Part shown: positions 7,526 through 17,244 of the stretch, piece by piece
Position numbering within the stretch: position 1 is the first letter of the stretch
How the letters are laid out: each line of letters starts with the position of its first letter
Notes under the pieces: model-generated
The model's input: the letters and a program-made list of their open reading frames with translations, nothing else
What the model was told of the DNA's origin: nothing
The model's database searches: none
Source: Burkholderiales bacterium
GTDB taxonomy: Bacteria > Pseudomonadota > Gammaproteobacteria > Burkholderiales > Burkholderiaceae_D
Assembly (NCBI GenBank): GCA_016200895.1
Contig: JACQDX010000092.1
Span: 1-64,000, forward strand
Direction: 5' to 3'
Length of the DNA: 64,000 bases
Translations under genes and position numbers: made by a program

Positions 7526-9928
7526 ATGAGTAAGATGCGCAAAGCGATTTTACTTGCCCTGTATGGTGCAAGTGCTGCAACAGTTTTCACCCCGGCCATG
7601 GTCAATGCGCAAACTGCTCCCGCAGCAGAAAAAGCAACGGACCCCGCCATGCAAACCATGACCATCGTAGGTTCGCGCCGTGCCAACACCAGCGCCACCA
7701 ATACGCCTTTGCCTGTCGATTTTATCTCGGTGTCCAAAGCCGCAGAGCAGGGTGGTCAGTTTGACCTGGCTCAAACGCTGGCAAATATCTCGCCTTCTTT
7801 CAACTCCACCCGCCAGACCGGTGCCGATGGTGCCGATCTGATCGATTCGGCCGCCCTGCGCGGTCTGGGTTCAGACCAGACCCTGGTGCTGGTGAATGGC
7901 AAACGCCGACATACCGTAGCGCTGGTGAACTTGTTCGGTGCCCGCAACCGTGGCAATACCGGTACTGACCTGAATGCGATTCCAGTCATGGCAATCAGCA
8001 ATGTACAAGTCTTGCGTGATGGCGCTGCCGCCCAGTACGGCTCTGACGCGATTGCCGGTGTCATGGACATCACCCTCAAGAAAAGTCTGGGTTGTGAAGC
8101 CAGTTTTGGTTACAGCCAGTATTCTGTAGGCGACGGTAAAAACTACCTGCCATCCGCGTATTGCGGTATCGCCCTGGGTGAAAAAGGCGTATTGGGTATC
8201 ACAGTTGAATACACTGACCGTGGCCGTTCCAATCGCGCGGATCCGGGCAATCCACGTACTATCGGTGACACCAAGGTCACTGGCCCTACCGTTTACCTGA
8301 ATGGTGAAGTACCTAACGGTGGCAATGACAAACTGTATTTCACCCTGGGTACACAGCAACGCAAGGCCTCTTCTGCCGCGTTTGCCCGTGGTGGCATAGG
8401 TTCTGACGACATTCCTTCCCGCAATTCTGCCGCCATGTATCCGAATGGTTTTGTGCCTTACATCAATGGCGACATCAATGACATCTACGGCACCGTAGGT
8501 TATAAATGGGATATCGGCGAATGGCGTGCTGACCTGTCGCAGACTTATGGCTTCAATGAACTCAAGTACAACGTCAGCAATACCATCAATGCCTCGATTG
8601 CTAACAAAGACTTGCTGGCCGGTGGCAAGGGTATCAGCTCCAGCCGTTTTGATGCCGGTGGTTTCTCTTTCTCTCAAGCGACCACCAATCTGGATTTCAG
8701 CCGCTTCTTTGATGGCTTCATGAATGGCGTCAACGTCGCTTTCGGTGCCGAATACCGCCGTGAAAACTACAAGATTACTGCCGGAGAGCCAGGTTCTTAC
8801 AATGACGTCGATGGCCTGGGTTTTGGCGGCAATGCCGGTAGCCAGGGTTTCCCCGGCTTCCAGCCTGGTGACCGTACTGACAAAAACAGAAACAGTATCG
8901 CCGCCTATGTTGATGTAGAAACCGATATCACAAACCGCTTCAAGCTGCAGACAGCTGTCCGTGGCGAACGCTATAGCGACTTTGGTTCTACCCTGACTGG
9001 CAAAATTGCCGGTAGCTATAAAGTGACAGATGAAGTCCTGATGCGTGGTTCGGTCAGCACAGGTTTCCGTGCACCATCGCTGCAACAAGTGTATTTCTCT
9101 TCCACCTTCACCGATTTCATTAGCGGCAAGCCTATGGATGTGGTGCTGGCCCCAAATGGCGGCGCAGTGGCCAATGCCGCAGGCATACCTAAACTCAAGG
9201 ATGAAACCTCGAAAAACTACACATTCGGCCTGACTTTCAAACCGAATAATGCGTTTGCCATGACAGCCGACTTGTACCGTATCGACATCGCTGACCGCAT
9301 CGTTTTATCTGGCCGTTTTGATGCCAACAACTATCCGGCGCTGGGCGCGAGCTTGTCCGCACTTGGTGTGGGCCAGGCACAGTTCTTTGTGAACTCAATC
9401 AATACCAAGACCCAGGGTCTGGATTTGACCGCTTCCCATAAAACCAATCTGGGGGCCGGCAAATTGTCTACCTATCTTGGTTTGAACTACAGCAAAACTG
9501 AAGTCACGAAAGTGCAGGCTCCACCATCCCTGAAAGGCTATGAAGATGTCTTGCTGTCTGAGCGTGAACGCCTGTTCATAGAACAGGGCGGCCCAAGATT
9601 GAAAGCCACACTGGCCTTCAATTATGACCAGGGTCCATGGTCTGGCGAGTTCAAGGTCATCCATTACGGATCACAAACTCTGGGTACTTTCTCAGGCACA
9701 GCCGCTGGCGTACCAAATGCCTATTACGAACCTAAAACTTCGGCAGACGTGGCGTTGACTTATGCCTTCAATGACACCACCAAACTGACCATAGGCGGCA
9801 ATAATGTATTCAACGTCAAACCAACCCGTCAGGACCCGAATGAAACCGACAATGGTTTCTACTATGACAGCGTACAGTTTGGCCTGGGTGGTGCTTCTTA
9901 CTTCCTGAAACTGTGGAAAAAGTTTTAA
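7526..9928 (+). CDS. TonB-dependent outer membrane receptor
   Basis: The 800-residue product has a signal peptide (MRKAILLALYGASAATVFTPAMVNAQ), a TonB-box-like segment (QTMTIVGSRR), a plug domain (~50-170; ALRGLGSDQTLVLVNGKRR, VQVLRDGAAAQYGSDAIAGV) and a long beta-barrel ending in a terminal aromatic (LKLWKKF). Such receptors import scarce ligands using TonB energy; the ligand is not evident. The ATG follows TTGGAGAAG; an in-frame ATG 66 bases earlier lies in the promoter zone. The BtuF-like gene upstream hints at, but does not prove, a cobamide or metal-complex substrate. Confidence 0.92.
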   Translation: MSKMRKAILLALYGASAATVFTPAMVNAQTAPAAEKATDPAMQTMTIVGSRRANTSATNTPLPVDFISVSKAAEQGGQFDLAQTLANISPSFNSTRQTGADGADLIDSAALRGLGSDQTLVLVNGKRRHTVALVNLFGARNRGNTGTDLNAIPVMAISNVQVLRDGAAAQYGSDAIAGVMDITLKKSLGCEASFGYSQYSVGDGKNYLPSAYCGIALGEKGVLGITVEYTDRGRSNRADPGNPRTIGDTKVTGPTVYLNGEVPNGGNDKLYFTLGTQQRKASSAAFARGGIGSDDIPSRNSAAMYPNGFVPYINGDINDIYGTVGYKWDIGEWRADLSQTYGFNELKYNVSNTINASIANKDLLAGGKGISSSRFDAGGFSFSQATTNLDFSRFFDGFMNGVNVAFGAEYRRENYKITAGEPGSYNDVDGLGFGGNAGSQGFPGFQPGDRTDKNRNSIAAYVDVETDITNRFKLQTAVRGERYSDFGSTLTGKIAGSYKVTDEVLMRGSVSTGFRAPSLQQVYFSSTFTDFISGKPMDVVLAPNGGAVANAAGIPKLKDETSKNYTFGLTFKPNNAFAMTADLYRIDIADRIVLSGRFDANNYPALGASLSALGVGQAQFFVNSINTKTQGLDLTASHKTNLGAGKLSTYLGLNYSKTEVTKVQAPPSLKGYEDVLLSERERLFIEQGGPRLKATLAFNYDQGPWSGEFKVIHYGSQTLGTFSGTAAGVPNAYYEPKTSADVALTYAFNDTTKLTIGGNNVFNVKPTRQDPNETDNGFYYDSVQFGLGGASYFLKLWKKF

Positions 9929-9963
9929 TTCAGCGATGTGGAGGCTTTAGCACCTCCTGAATA

Positions 9964-9993
9964 AAAAAACGGCCTGCATGTCAGGCCGTTTTT
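9964..9993 (+). terminator. Terminator after the TonB-dependent receptor
   Basis: ACGGCCTG (9969-9976) pairs with CAGGCCGT (9982-9989), flanked by A and T runs. It is likely bidirectional in form but faces no gene on the other strand directly. Confidence 0.85.
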
Positions 9994-10080
9994 AATGAAG
10001 AAATGAGATATCAGATATAAACACCCAGGCAATCCTGAACCTGGCAGCTTGAGCATATTTCAAGCAAGGTGCAAACCAAC

Positions 10081-10117
10081 AAAAAAGGCTGGACCCTGTC
10101 AGCGACAACGTCCAGCC
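10081..10117 (-). terminator. Terminator of the lipoprotein pair
   Basis: GGCTGGAC (10087-10094) pairs with GTCCAGCC (10110-10117); on the minus strand the stem is followed by six T's (10086-10081). It lies 57 bases past the stop of the downstream lipoprotein gene. Confidence 0.75.
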
Positions 10118-10174
10118 CAGCTACACGTAAGAATTTTTACATGCATCTGCCAGATTTTTTTCAGGCCTTCAATT

Positions 10175-10765
10175 TCATTGAATTGCCCTTTGGAAGTCAG
10201 GGTCCGCAAATAATTTCCCCAACATTTGCTTCACCGCTTCAGCATGATTGCGTTGCGCGTCCGGGATCGCCAATGCACCAATAAATGAAGAGTCCCATTT
10301 GGTCTCGCCAATGGCTACTTTCTCATAAATGGGTTTGCCGCCCTTTGTAACGGTAAAGCGTACAACGACACTTGCTGTTCCAATTCCGACTGAACCATCG
10401 AGAGAATTTTTCAATACATGTCCACTGATAACAGCATGGGTTTGGTTTCCCAACCTGCCGGCAGTTTGCAGTTCAGTACGCAAAGCTTCTTTGATATATT
10501 CCGCAAATGAATTATTGAACGGCGAATTATATGCACTTGCGCGTATCCTAAGTTGATTCAAGCTTTCGTCTGCGACGCTAAAGTGACCAGGCTCCGCCCA
10601 GGCATTGTCAGGTATGGTCTGCAGTATCTTGACATTATCTACGGTGGCCTGATAACCCGGCGCTACTGCCGTACATGCAGTCAGTATCAAAGAAAATAGC
10701 AATATGGCGAGCGAAGCAAGCCTTGTTTGCCCCTTATGTGTCACTGCACCACATATTGGCTTCAT
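10175..10765 (-). CDS. Predicted lipoprotein of unknown function
   Basis: The 196-residue product has a lipoprotein signal with lipobox LTAC (Cys near residue 31, after SLAILLFSLILTA). The mature part has segments such as LRIRASAYNSPFNNSFAEYI and a beta-rich region (SGHVLKNSLDGSVGIGTASV). Its start overlaps the stop of the upstream lipoprotein gene by four bases, so the two are coupled and probably work together at the envelope. No function recognised. Confidence 0.7.
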   Translation of the reverse strand: MKPICGAVTHKGQTRLASLAILLFSLILTACTAVAPGYQATVDNVKILQTIPDNAWAEPGHFSVADESLNQLRIRASAYNSPFNNSFAEYIKEALRTELQTAGRLGNQTHAVISGHVLKNSLDGSVGIGTASVVVRFTVTKGGKPIYEKVAIGETKWDSSFIGALAIPDAQRNHAEAVKQMLGKLFADPDFQRAIQ

Positions 10766-11436
10766 TTATTCAGCTCAGCATTTTTTTGCATGTCATTGAG
10801 AAGATTGAGCAGTAAACCTTCTGTAACCCTGCGTATTGCCTCGCCCTTCGGCTCAGTAGGCACAGCTTGCAATCCTTTGGGACCGTCAGCATTACCTACC
10901 GTGGTATGAATAGCGTGCTTATAGCTATGTTTGATTTCATCCTTGCCAGGGCTGACATAACTTGCATTCATGATATAGCCATCCGTGACCATGGTGCCAG
11001 CCAGACCAAATGTCAAGCCAGTAGTAAATCCTTTACTGAAAGCATCTTTATCTACAACGATGTTATCAATAGTAATGAACAGCTTGTCAGCGGCATTGGC
11101 TTGTGGTCCTGACCGTACCTCGCTAAACATCTTGGATTGCTGCAAAGTGTTGATTACCATGGGGCGGACAAAATCAGCTGCCGTGGCATTGATTGCACCT
11201 TTGGTACGGAATTCGAAGACTAGCTGTACAGGTTTTTTTTCTTGCTGTTGCGGGTACTTCAACAAATCAGCAAACTCAACTTTTGGCAATGCAGGGTCAA
11301 CATACTGTTTGACTGAAACACAACCACTTCCAAGCAGTGTTACACCCACTACACCCAATGTCAGGGTCAGGCGGGAAAAGTTGTTTCTGGCGCTGGAAAA
11401 AAAGCGGGCAGCCACATGCAACAATAATAGTTTCAT
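10762..11436 (-). CDS. Predicted lipoprotein of unknown function
   Basis: The 224-residue product carries a lipobox (LGSGC, Cys near residue 39). The mature part contains a FRTKGAINATAADFVRP segment and a Gly-rich FTTGLTFGLAG stretch that could insert in a membrane. An ATG after AAAGAAGGAT is well supported. It is the first gene of a two-gene minus-strand operon whose second gene is another lipoprotein. The upstream gap (11437-11664) holds no clear promoter. No function recognised. Confidence 0.7.
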   Translation of the reverse strand: MKLLLLHVAARFFSSARNNFSRLTLTLGVVGVTLLGSGCVSVKQYVDPALPKVEFADLLKYPQQQEKKPVQLVFEFRTKGAINATAADFVRPMVINTLQQSKMFSEVRSGPQANAADKLFITIDNIVVDKDAFSKGFTTGLTFGLAGTMVTDGYIMNASYVSPGKDEIKHSYKHAIHTTVGNADGPKGLQAVPTEPKGEAIRRVTEGLLLNLLNDMQKNAELNK

Positions 11437-11664
11437 ATCCTTCTTTCATCTTAAATTTTATTTTTGAGTGGACCAATATCCTGACGAGGACGAATTGGCC
11501 GCAAGATGATAGCTTTACCGATTTTTGATTGCCAGCTATTTATGATCAATCAATCATTTCTACATGGGGTCAACATGCGCGGTCTGGCACATTGCCATCT
11601 ACAAACGTGGTGGTCTATGCTGCGGATCTATGTCGTAAAATAAAATGATATTCCGGTCTTTTGC

Positions 11665-12558
11665 TCAAGTCTTGTTGGTCAGCGTCACCCCGGCAATGAC
11701 CAGCAAGCCACCGACTATCATGGATGGCAAGATCGGTTCACCGAGTATCAGCGCACCCAGGCTGATACCAAATACTGGCACCAGATTATTGAATACCGCA
11801 GTGCGTGAGGGTCCTATGCTTTTCACGCCTTCGTAGTACCAGACAAAACCGATGACAGTGCCAAAGGCACCCAGATACACCAGCGAAGCCAGCACTTGCC
11901 AGCTCATGCGGGCAGGTTCAAAGCGCGGCAGCTCAAGTACTGCACCCAGGCCCAGCAAAAGCAAGCCCCAAAGCGACGCATAAGTGGTGGCTGCAATTGG
12001 AGACAAGCCTTTCAAGGCATGCCTGCCTATGATGGTATAGGCGGCCCAGCCGCAGATCGCTGTCAGCATGAACAGCTCACCCTTGCCCAGCGATTGCGAC
12101 AAATCATGCACGGCACCCATCAAGTCACCACGGGTAATCACTACCGCTGCACCGGCAAACGCAATCATGATGCCCAGCCAGCGTATCTTGCTCAGTCGTT
12201 CACCAAATAGCAGCGCCAGTGCCAGCGCGGTGACTATCGGGTTCAGGGCAACAAACAGGGCAGTGCGTCCGGCTGGCATATTCTCCAGTGCCGCAAAAAA
12301 ACACAGGTTATATAAAAAAATGCCTGTCGCACCGAGCGCAAAGGTCGCATGCATTTGTTGCCTGCTGAGTTTAGGCAATCCACCCTCTAGCCGCCATGCC
12401 AGCAATAGCAACAAGACACTGGCGACTGCGAAGCGGATAAAGGCCGCAATCATATGCGGTATCTCTTTGGCGACCAGGCGACCAGCGATGAAGGTGCCAC
12501 CCCAGAACAGGGCGACACAGACAAGTTTCAGGTAAGTGGAGACGGGGGCTTTGTTCAC
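11665..12558 (-). CDS. EamA/DMT family transporter
   Basis: The 297-residue product has ten predicted membrane segments in two EamA repeats (first LFWGGTFIAGRLVA, second around residues 150-290 with PSRTAVFNNLVPVFGISLGALILGE). It is a drug/metabolite-type inner-membrane exporter; such proteins often export amino acids or metabolites, but the substrate is unknown. The start codon is GTG with no visible Shine-Dalgarno and lies three bases from a perfect 11-bp hairpin. It is on the same strand as the asd gene 100 bases upstream. Confidence 0.88.
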   Translation of the reverse strand: MNKAPVSTYLKLVCVALFWGGTFIAGRLVAKEIPHMIAAFIRFAVASVLLLLLAWRLEGGLPKLSRQQMHATFALGATGIFLYNLCFFAALENMPAGRTALFVALNPIVTALALALLFGERLSKIRWLGIMIAFAGAAVVITRGDLMGAVHDLSQSLGKGELFMLTAICGWAAYTIIGRHALKGLSPIAATTYASLWGLLLLGLGAVLELPRFEPARMSWQVLASLVYLGAFGTVIGFVWYYEGVKSIGPSRTAVFNNLVPVFGISLGALILGEPILPSMIVGGLLVIAGVTLTNKT

Positions 12559-12560
12559 GA

Positions 12561-12597
12561 TGGTGTAGGCTATGCAAAAGCCTGTTAGCCTACACCA
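12561..12597 (-). promoter_or_regulatory. Hairpin abutting the eamA start codon
   Basis: TGGTGTAGGCT (12561-12571) pairs perfectly with AGCCTACACCA (12587-12597), loop 15 nt, ending 2 bases before the GTG start of the transporter. There is no U run on the minus strand, so it is not a typical terminator of asd; it could hide or position the start site. Confidence 0.5.
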
Positions 12598-12658
12598 AAA
12601 TCATGCCCCTCGTTTTTTAGCTATCTTTTAGCAACCCTTCAATTGCCTGATTGACTTC

Positions 12659-13870
<1,212 letters not shown>

Positions 13871-13889
13871 GCGAAAAAATGAAAAAGCG

Positions 13890-13952
13890 CTAACCCACCA
13901 TTGCGATAATGGTGGTCTTAATGCTCAGCGTGGATGCAAAGTGGCTTTTCAT
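13890..13952 (-). CDS. Putative 20-residue leader peptide upstream of asd
   Basis: A short frame MKSHFASTLSIKTTIIAMVG with TAG stop, 85 bases before asd. Its last third has consecutive Thr-Thr-Ile-Ile codons, and those codons lie inside a hairpin (CCACCATT 13915-13908 with AATGGTGG 13902-13895). That is the layout of amino-acid-sensing leader peptides such as ThrL. No Shine-Dalgarno is visible; a weak promoter (TTGATC, 17 bp, TACCAT) would place the transcript start close to the ATG, making it leaderless. Inference only. Confidence 0.5.
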   Translation of the reverse strand: MKSHFASTLSIKTTIIAMVG

Positions 13953-13963
13953 GAATTGATGGT

Positions 13964-13992
13964 AACAGACTTGATAACAGTGATCAAGTCGG
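13964..13992 (-). promoter_or_regulatory. Possible asd promoter with overlapping dyad
   Basis: On the minus strand TTGATC is followed after 17 bp by TACCAT, each matching 4 of 6. An inverted repeat CTTGAT (13970-13975) / ATCAAG (13983-13988) with a 7-nt spacer overlaps the -35, a plausible operator. Weak evidence. Confidence 0.35.
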
Positions 13993-14009
13993 GTTTTGCC
14001 AGTTCAAAC

Positions 14010-15866
14010 CTACATGATTTCCAGCAGCAAGACGCCACGCGCAGGCACTTTCATTTTCTGCGCCAGTTCAAATGCATGTCCACTGAACACATCTTTGGCC
14101 TTTGCGTTTACAGACAAGATCTCGGCAAAGCGCGCCGTCGCCAATTCTGTCTCAGTAGTATTCTTGTTCATCACCACCATGAATTTACGCTTCTGGTCAT
14201 AGCGGAAATATACATAAATACCATCCTGCGGCGCAAAGTGCATGAGTTTGCCACTGTGGATGGCGCTTTGGGTCTTGCGCCAGTTCAGCAGTTTTTTGAT
14301 GAAGGCCTGCGCTTCTAGTTGTTTGACAGTCAGACCTGCACCCGTGAAGGCATTCACTGCATCACCCGCCCAGCCACCGGGAAAGTCTTTTCGAAAAGCG
14401 CCATCATCCCTATGCTTGGTGCTGGTCATCAAAATCTCGGTGCCATAATAAAACTGCGGTGTGCGTGGCATGGTCGCGACATAGGTGATCGCCATCTTGA
14501 ACAAATCCAGGTCTTCATCCAGCGTGCTATACAGGCGGCTGACATCGTGATTGCCTTCAAACAGCACCATGGATGATGGGTGGGGGTAGAGCTGGTCATT
14601 GATCAGGGCTTCATACAGTGTGGCAAAACCGGAATGCAGGTTCTCTGGTGCGACCAGGGCCTTGCGCAAAGTGTCGTGCAAGGGGTAATCCATCATGCTG
14701 GGCATGTGCGAGACATAGCCATTCGCATTCTTGTGCTCGCGCAGCCAGTGCGCCACCAGGTTGGGGTTATCTGACCATTCTTCACCGACCAGTGTCAGGC
14801 GTGGATATTCCTGCATGACGCGGCGCGACCACTCTGTCAGAAAGGCGGGGTCTGAATAGCCATAAGTGTCCGCGCGTATGCCCGCCAGCCCGGCATATTC
14901 TATCCACCATATGGTATTTTGTATCTGGTAATTCGCGACCAGCGGATTGCTCTGGTTCATATCCGGCATGTGGACTTCAAACCATCCTTGCGTGTAATTT
15001 TTTTTATCGATGGCGGAGGCGTATGGGTCGCTGACCGTAGTGCGCGCATGGTAGGTGGGTACAAATTCACTGTTGTAGCTGAGCCAGTCTTTGCCAGGCA
15101 AATCCTTCATCCACCAGTGGCCATCTCCGATATGGTTGAGCACGATATCCTGGATCACGCCTATGCCGTGCTTTTTGGCTTCGGCGACCAGTCGAAGGTA
15201 TTCTTCATTACTGCCCAGGCGGGCATCGACCTTGTAATAGTCGGTGGCGGCATAGCCATGGTAGGAATAAGTTTGCTGATTGTTTTCTACTACCGGTGTA
15301 GGCCAGAGCATGGTGTAACCCATGCCAGCGATATAGTCGAGATGATCACGTATGCCCTTCAGGTCACCACCGTGGCGGCCAGCGCTGGCATCGTTGCGGT
15401 CCAGCTCGTCGGCAAAGCCGGGCAGGCTATCATTGCTGGTATCGCCATTGGCGTAGCGATCAGGCATGAGATTCAGGATTGTATCTGCCGGGCCGAAGCC
15501 ACGTCGTTCTGCTGCGCCTTTTTCACGTGCCCTGAGTTGATAAGAAATAGTAAATTGCTGTGCACCTTGCAGCATCCTGATATCGAATTTGCCGGGACGG
15601 GTGCTTGGCGAGATTTGTAAATCCAGAAACAGGTAATTGGGATTGCTGAGCTTGTGTATACCTTTGATCTGCACGCCAGGGTAATCGATGCGCGGCTTGT
15701 ACGTGGCAATTTGTTTGCCATGCAACATGAGCTGCAGCTTGTTACTCTTCATTCCCACCCACCAAAAGCCTGGTTCTACATGTTCCATGGCTGGTTGCGC
15801 TTGAACAAATATTGGTATCAAGGGCAGTAAGCTGATGAACAGGCGTGCAAAGGTGATGGTTTTCAT
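14010..15866 (-). CDS. Secreted GH13 alpha-amylase family glycosidase (neopullulanase/cyclomaltodextrinase-like)
   Basis: The 618-residue product has a signal peptide (LLPLIPIFVQAQ), an N-terminal beta domain (~25-120) like Cyc-maltodext_N, a GH13 barrel and a C-terminal beta domain. Catalytic regions are visible: QDIVLNH (~240), GIRADTYGY with nucleophile Asp (~329), VGEEW with acid/base Glu (~358), and EGNHD (~435). It should hydrolyse alpha-1,4-glucans in the periplasm. The PDRYANG and GDLKGI motifs and domain order resemble SusA-type enzymes of Bacteroidota, which suggests transfer. No maltose transporter is adjacent. Confidence 0.9.
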   Translation of the reverse strand: MKTITFARLFISLLPLIPIFVQAQPAMEHVEPGFWWVGMKSNKLQLMLHGKQIATYKPRIDYPGVQIKGIHKLSNPNYLFLDLQISPSTRPGKFDIRMLQGAQQFTISYQLRAREKGAAERRGFGPADTILNLMPDRYANGDTSNDSLPGFADELDRNDASAGRHGGDLKGIRDHLDYIAGMGYTMLWPTPVVENNQQTYSYHGYAATDYYKVDARLGSNEEYLRLVAEAKKHGIGVIQDIVLNHIGDGHWWMKDLPGKDWLSYNSEFVPTYHARTTVSDPYASAIDKKNYTQGWFEVHMPDMNQSNPLVANYQIQNTIWWIEYAGLAGIRADTYGYSDPAFLTEWSRRVMQEYPRLTLVGEEWSDNPNLVAHWLREHKNANGYVSHMPSMMDYPLHDTLRKALVAPENLHSGFATLYEALINDQLYPHPSSMVLFEGNHDVSRLYSTLDEDLDLFKMAITYVATMPRTPQFYYGTEILMTSTKHRDDGAFRKDFPGGWAGDAVNAFTGAGLTVKQLEAQAFIKKLLNWRKTQSAIHSGKLMHFAPQDGIYVYFRYDQKRKFMVVMNKNTTETELATARFAEILSVNAKAKDVFSGHAFELAQKMKVPARGVLLLEIM

Positions 15867-15898
15867 ACTGTCTCCTGGTGAATATATTCACTATTTTT

Positions 15899-15915
15899 AT
15901 GTACTTAAACTACAT
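15899..15915. promoter_or_regulatory. Operator-like dyad 1 upstream of the amylase gene
   Basis: ATGTA-N7-TACAT dyad, 33 bp before the amylase start, within a 27-nt block that is repeated at 15972-15999. The surrounding 300-bp gap (15867-16173) is AT-rich and otherwise empty. Confidence 0.65.
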
Positions 15916-15971
15916 TTATTCAATGATTTTAAATTATTAAGCTAAATTCAGGTATTTTATTCACCAATGAT

Positions 15972-15988
15972 ATGTATTTAGATTACAT
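15972..15988. promoter_or_regulatory. Operator-like dyad 2 upstream of the amylase gene
   Basis: Second ATGTA-N7-TACAT dyad. The two centres are 73 bp apart, about seven helical turns. Differences between the copies fall mostly in the spacer and flanks, and the half-sites are identical, as expected for binding sites of one regulator. Confidence 0.65.
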
Positions 15989-16173
15989 CTACTTCAATGG
16001 CTGAAAATGTACAGCTTGCTCCAAAGCGGGAACTGGAGCTGGAAATTGCCTCTTTTTTGAGCTTCAATCAGGCACTTTGTTTGATATTTTCTAGCTTATC
16101 AAATCAGGCTGAGCGGTCTCAGCAAAAGCAAGGGCTATAGCTATCTAAAGCGCAGCCCATCCCGGGAGGATAT

Positions 16174-17025
16174 ATGCAGGACATTTCAAACTTAAATTCG
16201 ATTTTCAGCGATGTGCAGGCTTTGCAGAGCAAGCTCAAGTCCAGGCTGGCCGATGCAGAGCAGAGTGCAGACAAGTTCAAGGCGGCGCTGCAGGCAGCAG
16301 TCAAGCCAGAAACCAAAGCAGATCTGGTGAGCGCCATCAAGGAAAAAGCCGCTGGCCTGAGTACAGATACCCAGACCACGGATCTGGCAGCGCAGATACA
16401 GGCCACGCTGGCGACGCTGCGTGAGCAATTGCAGGCACCGCAGCCCGCAGCTGTACCTGTGGCAGCGGCGGCACCTATTGCCCCTGTAGCACCAACAACC
16501 AGCGCGGCGACAAGTTCAGCAGCGGTTGCCAGTGTCAGCGACACTACGGCCAGCAGCAAAACCACGGTTATCGTAAGCACACCTGCAGCCACGCCACCGG
16601 CTGCACCCACCACGACCATTGCGGCAGTCAACCCTACTCATGCAGCTTACAGAGTGTATGACCCGACTAATCCATCGGCTTTTGCCATGGCTTCCAATCC
16701 TGGCGGTGGCCCCAACCTGCTGGCGGCAGACCTGGTATTCAATACTGATCCAAGGCCAGATTCAGTGAACTCGATCAAGCGCCCGACTGCGGAGCAGGGC
16801 ACTGCCGAATGGGGTGATCAATTGAAGAATTATGAAGTCGCTTATGAAAAACTAAGTAAAGATAATAACGACTGGAACCAGAAAAACATCAAAATGCGTA
16901 ACCAGACACTGGCAGCTTCGCCTTATGCGGCATTTGTCACCACCAGTGGCGGCGTTAATCTGGCGGCGCAAACCGATCCTTTTTATCTGGCCTCTCTGGC
17001 TGACCCAACCAGGGCTCCGGCTTAG
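16174..17025 (+). CDS. Protein of unknown function with coiled-coil start and Ala/Pro/Thr linker
   Basis: The 283-residue product has no signal peptide or membrane segment. Residues 1-90 are charged and helical, probably a coiled coil (VQALQSKLKSRLADAEQSAD, LATLREQL). Residues ~90-150 are a low-complexity Ala/Pro/Thr/Ser/Val linker. Residues ~155-283 look folded, with YRVYDPTNPSAFAMASNPGG and a Trp/Asn-rich segment (NDWNQKNIKMRNQTLAASPY). The ATG follows CGGGAGGATAT, a strong binding site. I do not recognise the family; it stands alone. Confidence 0.75.
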   Translation: MQDISNLNSIFSDVQALQSKLKSRLADAEQSADKFKAALQAAVKPETKADLVSAIKEKAAGLSTDTQTTDLAAQIQATLATLREQLQAPQPAAVPVAAAAPIAPVAPTTSAATSSAAVASVSDTTASSKTTVIVSTPAATPPAAPTTTIAAVNPTHAAYRVYDPTNPSAFAMASNPGGGPNLLAADLVFNTDPRPDSVNSIKRPTAEQGTAEWGDQLKNYEVAYEKLSKDNNDWNQKNIKMRNQTLAASPYAAFVTTSGGVNLAAQTDPFYLASLADPTRAPA

Positions 17026-17037
17026 TTGTAAATTTTA

Positions 17038-17065
17038 CAGGCTCACTTCTTGCCAGGTGAGCCTG
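17038..17065 (+). terminator. Probable terminator after the unknown gene
   Basis: AGGCTCAC (17039-17046) pairs with GTGAGCCT (17057-17064) around a 10-nt loop. The following GTTCCCGATTTT is only partly T-rich. Confidence 0.5.
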
Positions 17066-17244
17066 TTCCCGATTTTCATGCGACAACAGACTTTTCTGCG
17101 CTGGGTGATGCAGCAAAGTGAAAACTCGTAAAATCCCCTGTTTTACTCCCATTTCTTGCTCGCAATCTACGATAATGCTTTGTATAAAGCTGCATCAGAA
17201 TATCCGAGACAAATTGCGCAGTAGCGCATGGCTTAGGGGCAATC

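Noticed and set aside
7871-9088. 405-codon open frame antisense to the TonB-dependent receptor
   Set aside because: It lies wholly within the receptor gene, has no ribosome binding site and no family resemblance; the receptor frame has clear plug and barrel motifs.
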